NCBI RefSeq assembly: GCF_023278565.1
Contig: NC_064678.1
Location: 3,968,001 to 4,032,000, forward strand
DNA: 64,000 nucleotides
Direction: 5' to 3'
Origin: Colletotrichum lupini
Taxonomy: Eukaryota; Ascomycota; Sordariomycetes; Glomerellales; Glomerellaceae
Part shown: positions 1 to 11,200 of the stretch, piece by piece
How the letters are laid out: the number at the start of each line of letters is the position of its first letter
Numbering within the stretch: the stretch's first letter is position 1
Position numbers and translations under genes: made by a program
Notes under the pieces: model-generated
What the model saw: only the letters and a program-made list of their open reading frames with translations
Told to the model about the DNA's origin: nothing
Database searches by the model: none

Positions 1-1
1 T

Positions 2-157
2 GCTTCCCTCGTCATTGTGTTCCGCCTCTTCAGATTTGTCAAAGTGGTCGAGGAGATGAGCATGGGGGCCGCGGAGAGGATGGAGGGACTCGAGGAGCAG
101 CTGGCAGCTCTAAGGAGAGAGAATGGAGAGATGAAGAGACAGTTGGCACGACGATGA
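2..157 (+). CDS. Voltage-gated proton channel (Hv1-like), C-terminal end only
   Basis: This is the last 51 codons of a gene that begins before the window; the stop is TGA at 155-157. The peptide opens with a hydrophobic stretch bearing spaced positive charges (RLFRFVKVVEEM, the end of an S4 voltage-sensor helix). A short charged heptad helix follows (EGLEEQLAALRRENGEMKRQ), predicted to form a coiled coil. S4 followed at once by a dimerising coiled coil, with no pore domain, is the layout of Hv1 proton channels, which move protons across the plasma membrane under control of voltage and pH. Human Hv1 carries RxWRxxR here; this protein has RxFRxxK. With only about 50 residues visible, another S4-containing protein cannot be excluded. 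There is no neighbour on the left side to help. Confidence 0.7.
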   Translation, partial: ASLVIVFRLFRFVKVVEEMSMGAAERMEGLEEQLAALRRENGEMKRQLARR

Positions 158-3100
158 TTTGGAGGCATGTTTCTGGCATTCTGGCATTACGGCATTGGTG
201 GCAGCGCTTTCATGTGATGATCGATACCCTTGGGGAACATACTAATGATAATGAACGATCTGGCACATGAGGAGTGCGTTTTGCAAGTACTCTAGTCTGA
301 AGGTGTTAGGTAGTGTTTCTCTGAATGGGCCAACTTTGTCTGACCGAATAAGATATTCTTTTGTCAAGATGACGCTACTGCAACCCAAAAGTGATGGGGG
401 AGCATGCAAAACACACTGCTGATCTATATACTTCAAATGCCTCGATCCGAAGCATGCGCAATCACTGGGCGACGAAGACGCCGGTGGCTTTTGCCAGAGG
501 TAGAAAAGAGCTTGTTTGACGGGTCCGGGGTAGCTGCCGTCAGTTGTTGCTTGACCAACCGCGGACTAGTCAACAACTGTGATCGGCTTGGGCTTCAGAT
601 CAACGTTTCGATCTATGGATCGAGGTTGGACCGTTGGGCTGCGGACATGATGGTGACGGCCGGACTTTCGGGGGCAGACGCGGTGGGGGGATGTGGTACG
701 TTGGCCGGCAGAGAACCTCCGCGATGCAACGCCAGCCGCCCCAACTACTACTGCAGCTCGTATTGCTCCTCTTACTGCAGATACTATGCAGTCGCCAGCG
801 AGGAGGTAGCCATTGGGCTATGTGAGACAACTTTACGATATTTGCCTCCTCAACGTCCCGCCACGCTCCGTGTTCGAGGTGCATCAGCGGATACCCCGAA
901 CACAAGAACGAGAATAGCATCAGGCAAACGCGCCAATGTAGCGCCAGTGGGCAAAAGACGTTGGATACGAACGTCGGAAAGGGCGAGATCGCAAGAAAAG
1001 TGGCTGTACTCGCCCCATTCAGCCCCGATAAAAGAACATCAATATATTGAAGTATGAAATGGCATAGGCTGATAAGCTGTTTATAGTCATGTATCCTGAC
1101 GCGCAAAAGACAATTACGGCGTTTGGACCAGCGACGAAAAATGCAACACAAAAGCACAACACGGACACAGCAACAAGGGACGGAACCCAATAAAACTCGA
1201 GCCAAGAACAAAGCAGCGGCCAGTCAAAGGGCCACGCTTGTTGTGCCTTGATATCGGGAAATAAGCATATCAAAATCTTGACTGGCGAGCCAAAATACCG
1301 GTCAACGGGTAAACCGCTACATATGCAGCAAAAAGAGGTCAAAGCCTTTGCAGGAAAAACAACAGACGACAGCTGCGCCGTTCGTGTTTAGATCAGATGC
1401 TTCGAGACCGGCTGCAGTCAGCCGCAATTCCCATGGCTTTTCCTCTGTCTTGAATAGTTGAATGGTGTTCATTGCCTCATGAGATCTACGGATACGGATC
1501 ATGACTTTTTCCCAACACGCAACTACGCATACGGATACCACCAGGAAACGGCACTTGCGTTTGTGGTGCAACGCATCCTTTGAGGTTCGCACGCCCTACC
1601 CTTGCTTCCTTACGGCAGAACGGGCCAAGGGGGTAAGAAAAACAACGGCCCCAGAAAGAGGGATCATTGTCCAATCAACAGCCCTTCAAATCGACTGCCC
1701 CCCTTGTCCACGAACAAGATTAGACTTCATCTCGACGTCCGGGCCCCATGTTCGCGCCGCCGTCGTTCGAACCTCGCTCCGTTTGACTTACTCCCGTTTT
1801 TCCTTCAATCGATCGTACCACCTTCTTTCTCGGCAGCGCTGCACAATATATTGGAATGTAGCATAGCTGCCGAACCAGACACGGGAAGGCAATATGTTCT
1901 GCATCCTGGTCCGCCACAGAGGGGAGCACGGCACGGCAACTAGAAACCCAGCCCTCAAGTGAGACTGGTCTCTACGGATACTGCCCAGAGAGAAAGAAAG
2001 GGGGTATCAGCGGAGGGGACGGCCAGCCGCGTACGGGTAGTTCCAACCTCTTCAGCCCCGATGGCCCGGTCGTTTCTTCACCAACAATTTCGAAGCATTC
2101 CTCCAAATTGTCAAAGAAAATCCCCATCCTCCAGAAACGCCCACGGCCTCGAGCTAGAAGGCTGGAGAAACACACAAGGCGCGCGTGCGCTGCACAGCAT
2201 TTTCCACACCATATTCTTACAAACGGTTGCCCCCTTCCCTTTCGTCCTTGCTTGATGCTAGCAATTGGACGGGGATTGGGGTTGGGTAGTTTCTACAGCC
2301 GAAAGTGGGAAGATTTAGGCGGGGATTGGCAGGGACACCAGGGTTACAGGGACTTTTCTTTCAAGGTAAGAAGTCTCGTCCTCCTGATCCTCTCTGCCTC
2401 TCTCATTGCAGGCCGGGGCTTGACGCCATCACCATATTCACAGTGTCGGTCTCCAATACCCACTCCCCTTTTTGCTGCTGGCGCTGCTGCAGAGGGCGGA
2501 TATTGTTTCCTTTTCTCCTCACCCTCTCTACTTTCCCACTGCCGCTGCTACCTCACTGTCACACGCATATCGGATACATAGAAGGAATACGGGGGCCCTA
2601 GCAGAGTAGCCTCATCAATCTCCATCAGTCAAGCAAGAATCCCCGAACCACCAAACCCCTGGAGATGCGGCTTGATGGGGGCCCGCTCCCCCCTTCCATC
2701 CTATCTGTCCCTCCACTTTGTTGGCTCCTCTGCCTGGAGCAGAAGAGAAGATGCCTGACGGGCCTATCACATATTCGAATTCGCTAGCGTCGCGCGCCAC
2801 TGCTTTTGCCCTCCTTGGCCTAGTCGAGGGGGTGCGTGGAGTTGCTTCTCCTCGATCCTGATGCTAGTTCACTTTCCCACCCCCAGCCAGCGGGTGCTCC
2901 TCCCCCCCAAGAGGATCATAAAAGTCCGGATACAACGTTTTGTAATGAAATTGCTGCTGTTCCCTAATTTGCTTAATATACTCCATCTGCCAGCCCTTCG
3001 CTCTCTCTTCTCTTTTCCTTTCCCTCCTCCTCCCCTTCCGTAATAAGCCTCCGCCAACCCACTGTTCATCAAAAACAGCTTATTTCGTCTTCGACAAACC

Positions 3101-3248
3101 TAATTCTCCTCGGTTCGTCCAGTCACTCGCTAAAGTCTTTGAGACTCTTTACATTCGTTGGAACCACCATACAACCGTCGTTCTCGATAACCAATACAAC
3201 CCCGTAATAATCGACTTGACCGTCAAAAAAACTTTCCACACACCCAAA
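158..3248. other. Intergenic region between the proton-channel tail and the GPI-protein gene
   Basis: About 3.1 kb without a supportable gene. The right part (about 1700-3248) is pyrimidine-rich and contains a dense CT stretch at about 2995-3042, typical of fungal promoters and 5' leaders. Copies of the TACGGATAC element lie at about 1487-1499, 1530-1538 and 1973-1981. Open frames on both strands here are short, mutually overlapping and rich in unlikely residues, so I treat them as chance. Confidence 0.6.
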
Positions 3249-3828
3249 ATGAAGTTCTTCTACCCTCTCGCTCTGGCCCTCGCTGCCGTTGTTGCCGCCG
3301 CCGATGATGACTGCGACGCCGCTCCCATCGTCGAGGCCTGCCTGACCAGCGAGAACGCAAAGGTAAATAAAACCCACAGATCCTCTGAACAACCCTAACA
3401 ACGACCGACAACTAACACTACGTTCTCTTTAGGTCAAGGACTGCAACGCCACCGACTACGACTGCCTTTGCGCCGCCTACCAGGCCGTCGCCACCTGCTA
3501 CAACAACTGCCCCAAGGACTCCCGCGCCGCGCCCGCCCAGGGCCAGGTGACAATCTACTGCCAGCAGGCCTCCCTCTACGGCTCCGCCGCCATGCGCAAG
3601 ACCCAGTCCGTCGTCTCGGCCACCGGCTCCGCCTCCGCTGCCGTCGCTTCCAACTCGGCCTCCGCTACCGCCGCCGCCACCGGCACCAGCGCCTCTGGCA
3701 GCTCCGCCTCGGCCACCGCCTCGGCCAGCTCCAGCTCCAGCTCCGCCAACATTGGCGTCGGCCAGCTCGCCCGCAACACTGGCGGCGTTCTCCTCGCCGT
3801 TGCCGGTGTCGTTGCCGCTGTCCTCTAA
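3249..3828 (+). CDS. CFEM-like, Ser/Ala-rich GPI-anchored cell-wall protein
   Basis: Two exons, 3249-3362 and 3433-3828. The 70-nt intron (GTAAAT donor, CTAAC branch, TTTAG acceptor) falls between codons, giving 169 residues. Residues 1-18 are a secretion signal (MKFFYPLALALAAVVAAA). The mature N-terminal half carries eight cysteines, including a C-x6-C-L-C element (CNATDYDCLCAAY) that resembles CFEM and related fungal surface modules. The cysteine spacing is not a textbook CFEM match. The second half is a low-complexity Ser/Ala/Thr region, and the protein ends in a hydrophobic tail (GGVLLAVAGVVAAVL) preceded by small residues, as needed for GPI attachment. Such proteins sit in the plasma membrane or cell wall; some relatives bind haem or act in host contact. 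The function here is not known. A long open frame on the opposite strand is a shadow of the GC-rich repeats. Confidence 0.87.
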
Positions 3829-5937
3829 ACGAACGACATCAATATCTTTTGCAAGATAATGCACATAATCTTCCCTCCTCCCAAATCCCATCTAGGAAAA
3901 GGGGTGTGGGGGAATCAAGATACCAAAACATCATGTCATTTAAAGCGATTATGTTTACGGTGCTCAAGAGATTTCTGGCAATGTTTTTTTTGTCAAAGAC
4001 TTGCAGGACAGGATAGGACCTGATTTAACGGAGCATATGCGGCACACCCAATCGAGAATTTGGGGCCAAGGAAACAGGGGAACGGCGAAAGAAAAACCAA
4101 ACCACCATTTGTATATGCTTAATCTTTGTAATTACCTAATTCCAATCCGGCCCTTCATGAAGTTCACTTTTCATGGACGAGAGAGAGAGAGAGAGAATCA
4201 GGTTCAACAGGAAAGAAAGAGAGACAGCATGTGGTATCAAGATCCCGTTGTTGATATTTGTGAGGTCGCTCAGCGTATGTTTCCAACTTTTCACTCCTCT
4301 GCTGCTGATGCCGCCTGAAAAGGGACTCAACACGAACCAAGTACCTTATGCATCTGACATTCTGATTTGGTGACTATGCAGTAGCCCAAGTTACACAGCA
4401 TTACACGAAGAAAAAGAAACGAAGAAAACACAGAGTGAAATCCACGGAAACCATTTCTTAAATGTCTTCAAGAGACCCCCAGCTCTCCACGTCGACACAC
4501 ATGCGTTGTGGCATCGTACAATCCAACAACGAGAGAGCCAGAAACGAAACAAAATATCGCAGAAACCGGGTAGTTGACTCAGCGACAACGCAATCCAATC
4601 CCACGCCCCTCTAAATTTTGATGTTTGTTTGAAACATTTCTAAACCTACCTGGCCTTAGCGGCGCGGGCCAACGACACCACCCTACCCTACATGCATTCC
4701 CCAGCATCTCGCACGCATGTACGTATCCGCAACGCATGCTTCTCAGTTGTTATTCTGTTTGCCTGTTGTTATTACCCCCAAAGCAAGGAGCGTACCTGCT
4801 CAAATGCCTCGAGTGTCTCAGACTCGTCAGTCCGCCCGACTTTCCTAGGTAATGCTGACTGCCCAGACCAGTGTGATCCCGACGGAATGCACGCAGGGTA
4901 CACCTCTCCGCCAGCAGTCGAGGACAGTGTCGCAGATACACAGAAAACGGAACGAGACTTGGTTTTGATAAACAACATTGCGGGCAAGGCAAAAAGGCCC
5001 TGTAGATTGTTTCGCAGCGTTCAATCTCGAACCGCGAACCTAGCTATCCGTAGAGACGTCACAGTAGACTACTTGACCTTGACGGCAATTCTCTGGACCA
5101 TCTTGTCTGCTACATATGATCTCCTTTCTTCGGCGCAATGTGCGCGAGTTTCGACAAGTTTGAAGTCGGTGGAGCGTACCCATTTCGCCGATGATCTCTA
5201 CCAAGTAACCTGACTAGTCACCCTCCTTCAGTGAATGCCTGCCAAGTGTAAATCTCAGCGCCAAGAATGCAGTCTTTTGAAGAAGACTATCAACATCATC
5301 AAAAGTCACGTGAAACTTGCGTGGGATGGTTCAAAATTGGTTGCTCAATGTGAGCTCGTTATCGTCATTGTTTTCATCAAGCCTTCTTCTCCAACCGCTA
5401 TGATACAACACGAGTGTCCTCGAATCCTACAGCTGGCTCATAAGCGTTTGTGTCCCTCCTTTGGGAGACCATCTCCCTCTTTCTCAAGTGTCGTTGCGGG
5501 CCTCGGTCCCCTACCTCCAGGAGGACTTTGGTCCAAGGCAGTGAAGTTGTAACAGTATAAAGTCTACAAGCAAATGAAGCAAGAAATAAACAGTACGCAA
5601 AAGGCAGACGCTTCCCAACAACCGTGACGCCCGGTTCATATCTCTAACAAGTGACGTTATCATCTCCGGCCACACACGCCACCGCAGCCTGCTTTTTTTT
5701 GCCTGTCCTATTTGACCCCTGGTTGCGCAGAGTCGTGTGAATAAAGAGGATAATACTAAGAGGGGAAAGAACTTTCGTCGACTAAAAAGGAGTATGTATG
5801 CGCAAAAAAGGTCTTGGTCGCCGAAGAAAGCAGTGAAAAGGGGGGTTGGCGGCAAGTTAGGTGTTGCCTCGGGAAGAGATCTTGTTGCAAAAAAACAGGA
5901 GAGCATTTATCAGACTCAAGAGAGTGCCGAAAACGCC
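3829..5937. other. Intergenic region between two convergent genes
   Basis: About 2.1 kb between the ends of the GPI-protein gene (+) and the Ahc1-like gene (-), so it should hold mainly 3' UTRs and terminators. A GA dinucleotide repeat lies at 4179-4196. Short stretches on the minus strand between about 5070 and 5500 look weakly coding, but they are broken by stops in every frame and I could not assemble them into a gene. Confidence 0.55.
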
Positions 5938-7908
5938 CTAAACTTTTCGGGCTCGCTTCGCGCTGTCGTGGACAGGGCTAACGAAAGTGACATGCTTGTT
6001 CTCATCCTTCTTGAGACGCATCGCAGTACCGGAACCGACTCCGCTAGACTCCCTGTGATGACCAAGAGGGCGTCCATCGTGATCCTCATCAAGTGTGATC
6101 TCAGCAACGTCAGACACCGACTCGGCATCCATGCGGTCGCTGACACCTGATTCGGACGACCCGTCATCGGAGTCATCATATTCGCCATCGTCGCTGACAA
6201 GCGAAGGTGCGTTGTTGCTGACCATTGTGCTGGGGCTGAGGTCAACGTCCTCCATGTCAACATCCTCACCAGAGTGTATTACTACCCTGGTGGGTCCGTC
6301 GTCCTTCTCGGGACTGCTCATGGGAGGCGAAGCAAAGCCTGTAGAAGGCGACCTTCCCTTGCTGCTTGTTGGTCTTGTCGACGAAGTCAGAGTGACGGGT
6401 GACATTGGTGCTCTCGCAGGCATGCGCATGGCAGGCATACGAGCAGCTGATCCAGCATTGCTCTTCGGGCTGCCGAGACCAGTCTCGATATCTTCCGATT
6501 CCTCACCTGGCGATGTGAGGTCTTCAAGCGACATCTTCTCCTTGGCGTCACTGACAATGTCACTGAGGTTGCCGGTGAAGTTTCTGCTCTGCATGAGTCG
6601 CGAAAGGAAGGGGGTGTCAGCCGAGGCGACGAAGTTTCCAGCCTTTGGCGCAGCGGACCTCGCAGGCTCTGCCTTTGAAGTACTTTGAGGGATGCTTGTA
6701 ACGCCAGGCAGCTTGCCATCACGATACAACTTGAGGGAATCTGCGATCCTAGAACGCAAAGCAACGTACGCCTGTTGGGTGGACATGTCGGTCTGGGCAA
6801 AAGGATGGACGAGACCAGACGCGATGGCGGTTGATGGGGGAGGCGGAGCCTTTTCCTCTCCAACAAGACTGCCGCCTTCGTTAACCTCGATGGGGTGACC
6901 GCAATGAACAGCCGCCTCTTCGTGGCTCTTGAAGTCTCGCCTATGGGCGATGCGGCAGTGGTTGATGAAGCCCTGAGTGCTGCTGAAGTTCTCCCGATTG
7001 CAATCCAAGCAGACGAGCTTCACAGTCTGGCCGTCGGAGCGCTTGAGAACACAAGGTCCGGCCTTCTCCTTTGGCTGAGGGTAGCCGCTGGAGAGAGACT
7101 GCAGCTTCTGGCTGCCAATACCCCGAGTCGAGCGGTTCTTGTTTGCGCTGGCGAGATCAGACATGCTGTTCCTTGTCGTTCGTCCCTCAACTGAGCTTCT
7201 GCTACGGGCAGTCTCAAGCACTGGGTACCACTCAGGTTGCATGCCATCAAACTTGGGATCGGGGATGAGCCACTTGGCGTAGTGTCGAGCGTAAGGTCCA
7301 TCGACAACTCCAAAAGGCGCAGCCCATTGGGGGACAGGCTCTCCCGGACGGTTTTGCAGAGCTGGACCCTTTCCGTTGCTGATATCCAACATCTGCGCAG
7401 GAGTGGGACAGGCAGTAGGATACGGAATGAGATGGCAGCGACGGAGTTGCTCGAGAGCAACCTGACATTTTGCCAGTTCTTGGTTGATTAGCCTCAGCTC
7501 ATTGTGCTTGAGCAAGATCTCAAGACCAAATTGGTACTGGATAGCGTCGCGCGCGTCCTCCATGTCGTTAGTCACTGCTGGAACAGCGGCAGGCACAGGC
7601 ACAGGCAAAGACGCGGATGCTGGTACGTCAGAGACGACACTGGAAGGGATGTCAGAGACGGCGAGGTTGGTGCTCTCCAGCTTGGCCCGCTTCAAGGGCT
7701 GCTCAGTGGCGATGAGTGCATCTGGTGAAGGTGAGTCGTCAACGCTTGACAGACGCCTCTTTTGAGGGCACGACGGGCCCGCCAGTGATGCCGTTTGCGC
7801 AGGTTGCGGCAGAATGAACTGATGCTTTTGCGCGAATGATGGCATGGGTTGAATGTGACTGATCGTCGTTTCGCTTCCCCGCTCGCTGCTCCAGAGTGAT
7901 CGGAACAT
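5938..7908 (-). CDS. Ahc1-like C2H2 zinc-finger protein (ADA histone acetyltransferase complex-type)
   Basis: Single exon, 656 residues. The start is the first ATG of the frame (7908-7906). The protein begins MFRSLWSSERGS, then has a Ser/Pro-rich region with a basic KRAK patch. A helical segment follows (about residues 115-145, EILLKHNELRLINQELAKCQ). An atypical zinc finger has C300, C303, H317 and H322, followed by a FKSHEEAAVHCGHP segment. This finger plus its tail is what I recognise from fungal homologues of Ahc1, a subunit linking the ADA histone acetyltransferase module, so a nuclear chromatin role is likely. The C-terminal third is acidic and Ser-rich (DDGEYDDSDDGSSESG) and ends in a basic RAKRARKV-like tail. 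The frame stays open 477 nt upstream of the ATG but lacks another ATG, and I treat that as leader. The family name rests on recollection of the finger, not on a search. Confidence 0.8.
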   Translation of the reverse strand: MFRSLWSSERGSETTISHIQPMPSFAQKHQFILPQPAQTASLAGPSCPQKRRLSSVDDSPSPDALIATEQPLKRAKLESTNLAVSDIPSSVVSDVPASASLPVPVPAAVPAVTNDMEDARDAIQYQFGLEILLKHNELRLINQELAKCQVALEQLRRCHLIPYPTACPTPAQMLDISNGKGPALQNRPGEPVPQWAAPFGVVDGPYARHYAKWLIPDPKFDGMQPEWYPVLETARSRSSVEGRTTRNSMSDLASANKNRSTRGIGSQKLQSLSSGYPQPKEKAGPCVLKRSDGQTVKLVCLDCNRENFSSTQGFINHCRIAHRRDFKSHEEAAVHCGHPIEVNEGGSLVGEEKAPPPPSTAIASGLVHPFAQTDMSTQQAYVALRSRIADSLKLYRDGKLPGVTSIPQSTSKAEPARSAAPKAGNFVASADTPFLSRLMQSRNFTGNLSDIVSDAKEKMSLEDLTSPGEESEDIETGLGSPKSNAGSAARMPAMRMPARAPMSPVTLTSSTRPTSSKGRSPSTGFASPPMSSPEKDDGPTRVVIHSGEDVDMEDVDLSPSTMVSNNAPSLVSDDGEYDDSDDGSSESGVSDRMDAESVSDVAEITLDEDHDGRPLGHHRESSGVGSGTAMRLKKDENKHVTFVSPVHDSAKRARKV

Positions 7909-8276
7909 AAGCGCGGTTCTCTGAGAGCAACGAAGGTGATGGGATGAAAGGTCGCGTTGAGGGCGGCCTGACGACTTTATGCGAACGTGAGATGAGGCGC
8001 GAGGCAACAGCCTGACGAAGGTGCAATGTGGCAGTGGCGGACGGACCAGGCACCTGCAGCGTGCGACGTGGTGCTGATGCAGGCAGAGGAGCCAAAAAGC
8101 TGAGGTGCGTGCAATGAGCTTGCGAGCTGGCGACGAGGGCTGACGTAAACAGTGGATTCCCCAGACGGACGAGTCGGGTGTAAGCGTGTGGCTGCTCTGG
8201 GCGTGGGTGAAGACGAGGCGACGGGTGTGTGGTGCGTTGGTTGGCCTTGGATGATGGGGCCCGAAAAGGGGTGGCA

Positions 8277-8292
8277 GGGGGGGGGGGGGGGG
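8277..8292 (+). repeat. Homopolymer run of 16 G
   Basis: An uninterrupted G run on the plus strand, which is poly-C in the sense of the minus-strand Ahc1-like gene. It lies about 370 nt upstream of that gene's ATG, within what is probably its transcribed leader. Runs like this are unstable and error-prone in assemblies. Confidence 0.95.
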
Positions 8293-11200
8293 CGAGTGGT
8301 GCGTGATGATGTGGTCGGGCGTCCGGTCAGGAAGGCCAGAGGCAAGAGAGAGAGCCGGAGACCGAAGCAGACGAGTCGGCGACAAAGGGATGGGATTGCG
8401 ACGGTCGCGCAGCGAAGACAGCGACGCAGAAGAATCGAGAACTAACGAAAGCCTCGATGTCGCGCGAGAGAATGGTGCGAAAATGAATGCGCGAAGAGAG
8501 TTGGGCGAGCAAAATAAAAGAAGCGACGCCTACGATGGTTCTCTATGTCGTGTGGACGAGTGGTTTTGGAGCGGTTTTGGGGGGAGAAGTGGTTGTTTGT
8601 GAGGAGGTTGAAATGTTGTAGATGGGGATGACAGCGGAAAGAGCGAGAATAACTGTCAGAGGTCGGGGAAGGAGGCAGCTTCAGACCTCTCAGGCGGGCG
8701 ACGTGCGTGAGCTTGGTGGGAAATTGGCCTCTGGGGTGGTGATTGCGAGTGCGGGTGGGCCTTGGATCCTGGGGGCCAGAGAGAGAGACACACAGAGAGT
8801 AAGGTATCCGTACGGTAAGTAAGGTAGCAAAAGCAGCCAGCCAGCGAAATGGTGCCGGTAAATAGTGTGAAAAGGAGATGGGCCGTGAGTTGAGCGAATT
8901 GGAAGTGTTCCTCTGCGGGTGGTTCTGTTTCTCGTTCGCTGATTGTCGATGGCGCAGCGGCGGTGCGGTAAAGGTCTCCGTAGGCGGCGGCGCAAGCAAG
9001 CATGTAGCAGTATGCCAGTATCTCCTTCGCAGACAATAGCAACAAGAGAAAGGTGGACGGGGCGAGGTGGATGCACAGAAAGCTGAGGTGGATGTTTTGG
9101 CGCTTTGCGCTTGTGCTTTGTTGGTGTTGGAACTTGGCGATGATGCGAGGGACCCGACTGACTAGGAAAAGGCAATTTGTGTATTGAATGCAAGGGGAGG
9201 CATAAAAAGGGGTGTGTGTGAAAAGAAAGAGAGATGGGTGTGAGAGGTACGAGGTGTGTGGGTGGTGTGGATGAGGATTGTGCTCTGAAACGCGATGCTG
9301 ATTGGTTTGTTTGCAAGAGAGAAGGAGGGAACGAGGGAATGCGCTTGTTTGGTGAGCTTGGTGACTGGCTGGTCTGACCCAGGTGTGGGGGCAACTGGAG
9401 ACGGGAGGTACATACAGACAACCGGACCAAAAAAAAGAAAAAAGGAATGGAAGGCGAAGGGAAACTCAAGGAAGGAGGTGTGCAGCTGCAGGGATAATGT
9501 GCAATACGACGGGGACACTGAGCAGGGAAGGAACGGAGGTGCCCTTTTCCCAGGTTCCTTCCTTACCTAGACTTGGTACTTTCTATACGGAGTACCTCGT
9601 GCTGTGTACTTGCCTACTTACTCTTGTTTTGTGGTAGGACTCAGGGGAGCAAGACCCAATCTTCGACACAACCTAAATGACACCCGGACGGTTCGGCCGT
9701 CAGAAAGGGATGCAGTAAGAGTCAGTCCTACACATTCTACTCTCCAACAAAGTGGTATTCTCTCACGTCTCTCTGTCAGCCTGACTCCTGAGAGAGAGAG
9801 TGTGTGTGTGCCAGATGCAAGTCCTGACGCAGACGACAATAGAAACGGGCGACCAACAAGACAGCGGCAGGAGCAGCGGCAGCGACAGCGGCAGCGGCAT
9901 GCGCACTGAACTCCAAAGCTGTCAAAGAGAACGAGGACAGACTGGTTAGAGAACGATGCGCTCAGAGGATAATGCTGTCCCCGAGTCCCTGAGAGTTGAG
10001 AGATGGGACGTCAGTTCCTCATAAGTCCCGTCTTCGTCTGTGTCTGTGTTTGGCCTCGTCTTCCACCTTCTTTCCAGAATCCAGAAAAATTCAGCCTGGC
10101 AAACTGGGTGCCAACTCCCGTATTCTGTATGGCGGATAGGAATCTGATGGGATGATGAGACGGACGGGGGGCCCTTCCGAGCTTCTGTCTCTTACAACTC
10201 GTAGGCAGTAGCCGGGTTCTTTCTGGCGTCGCTGCAATACGTGTTTCGCCGCCCCGAAAATAGAACGGGATTGATCATGGTGGGCGCGTCTAACAACACT
10301 GCAACTCAACTGTACCGGGTAATCTAGGTAAGGGCACAGCTATTGTGGAGGTTCATTAAAGGGATCCCCCTTTTTCGCGATAATCAAGAATCTGACAGGC
10401 TGTACGGAGTAGAGCATATAGGGGGAAGATAAAGAGGGTGAAGGCAACGCCGATGCAACTTCGTATGTGCAGCGCAGTCTCGGGGCTGTCTATCACCACT
10501 GGCCTAGTTGCTATCTATCACGCCCAGGATCCAAATTGCACGTCTCTCTTGCAAGTTGCCGATCCAACTGATTATCGTGTTTTGTTTGTAAAGGTTTCGA
10601 CATGTGTCTTATCCAGCCCGCCTGCAGATTGATTAAGTAGCACCCAGGCACGGCACTACGGATAGGTACATGGACCAAGGTTCCTTAGTGAGGAGAAGAA
10701 GACGGGGAAAGCTCATGGCGTGTGTCCCGACTTGTTTTGGTTCCGTGCGAGAAACGCCTCAGCCATGTACCTTGGGGCGTGAGACGGCCGCTGCACGAGC
10801 TAAAAGTACCTGGAGGCGTGGGAATGTTCCCACTCCACAAACCTTCGGGTTCGGACCTCTTATTTTTCTCTCCTCCCATTGCGCCAGCCGCCGTATGTTG
10901 GATGCCTCTCCCCATACCAACATACCTCTCTCTGGCCGATAAGTTCCTCAAACACGGCGCGGGGTTGGACATGATCTCGGAAGCTGCCAGATTGTGCATA
11001 CTGGCTGTCAACTCAATGAAATGTTTATTGACGGATGGGACGAGGAATTCAAGGTATAGCATCGCCTGTGTCTGTTCAAATGAGTCAACATCCGCCCCTC
11101 ACTGCTTGACGAATGCAAATATTCAACGACGCATCTCATTAGTTCACTGTCGTCGTTGTCGAGCACGCCGCCGTGCTCTCTTCTCCACGTACCTAGCGGC

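Noticed and set aside
3418..3891. Long Gly-rich open frame on the minus strand
   Set aside because: It is the antisense shadow of the Ser/Ala-rich exon of the GPI-anchored protein; composition alone keeps it open.
5073..5500. Minus-strand stretches that look weakly coding, including one ending in AVKVK before a stop
   Set aside because: Each frame is broken by stops within 40 codons, no ATG lies upstream, and no splice pattern joined them into one protein that I recognise.
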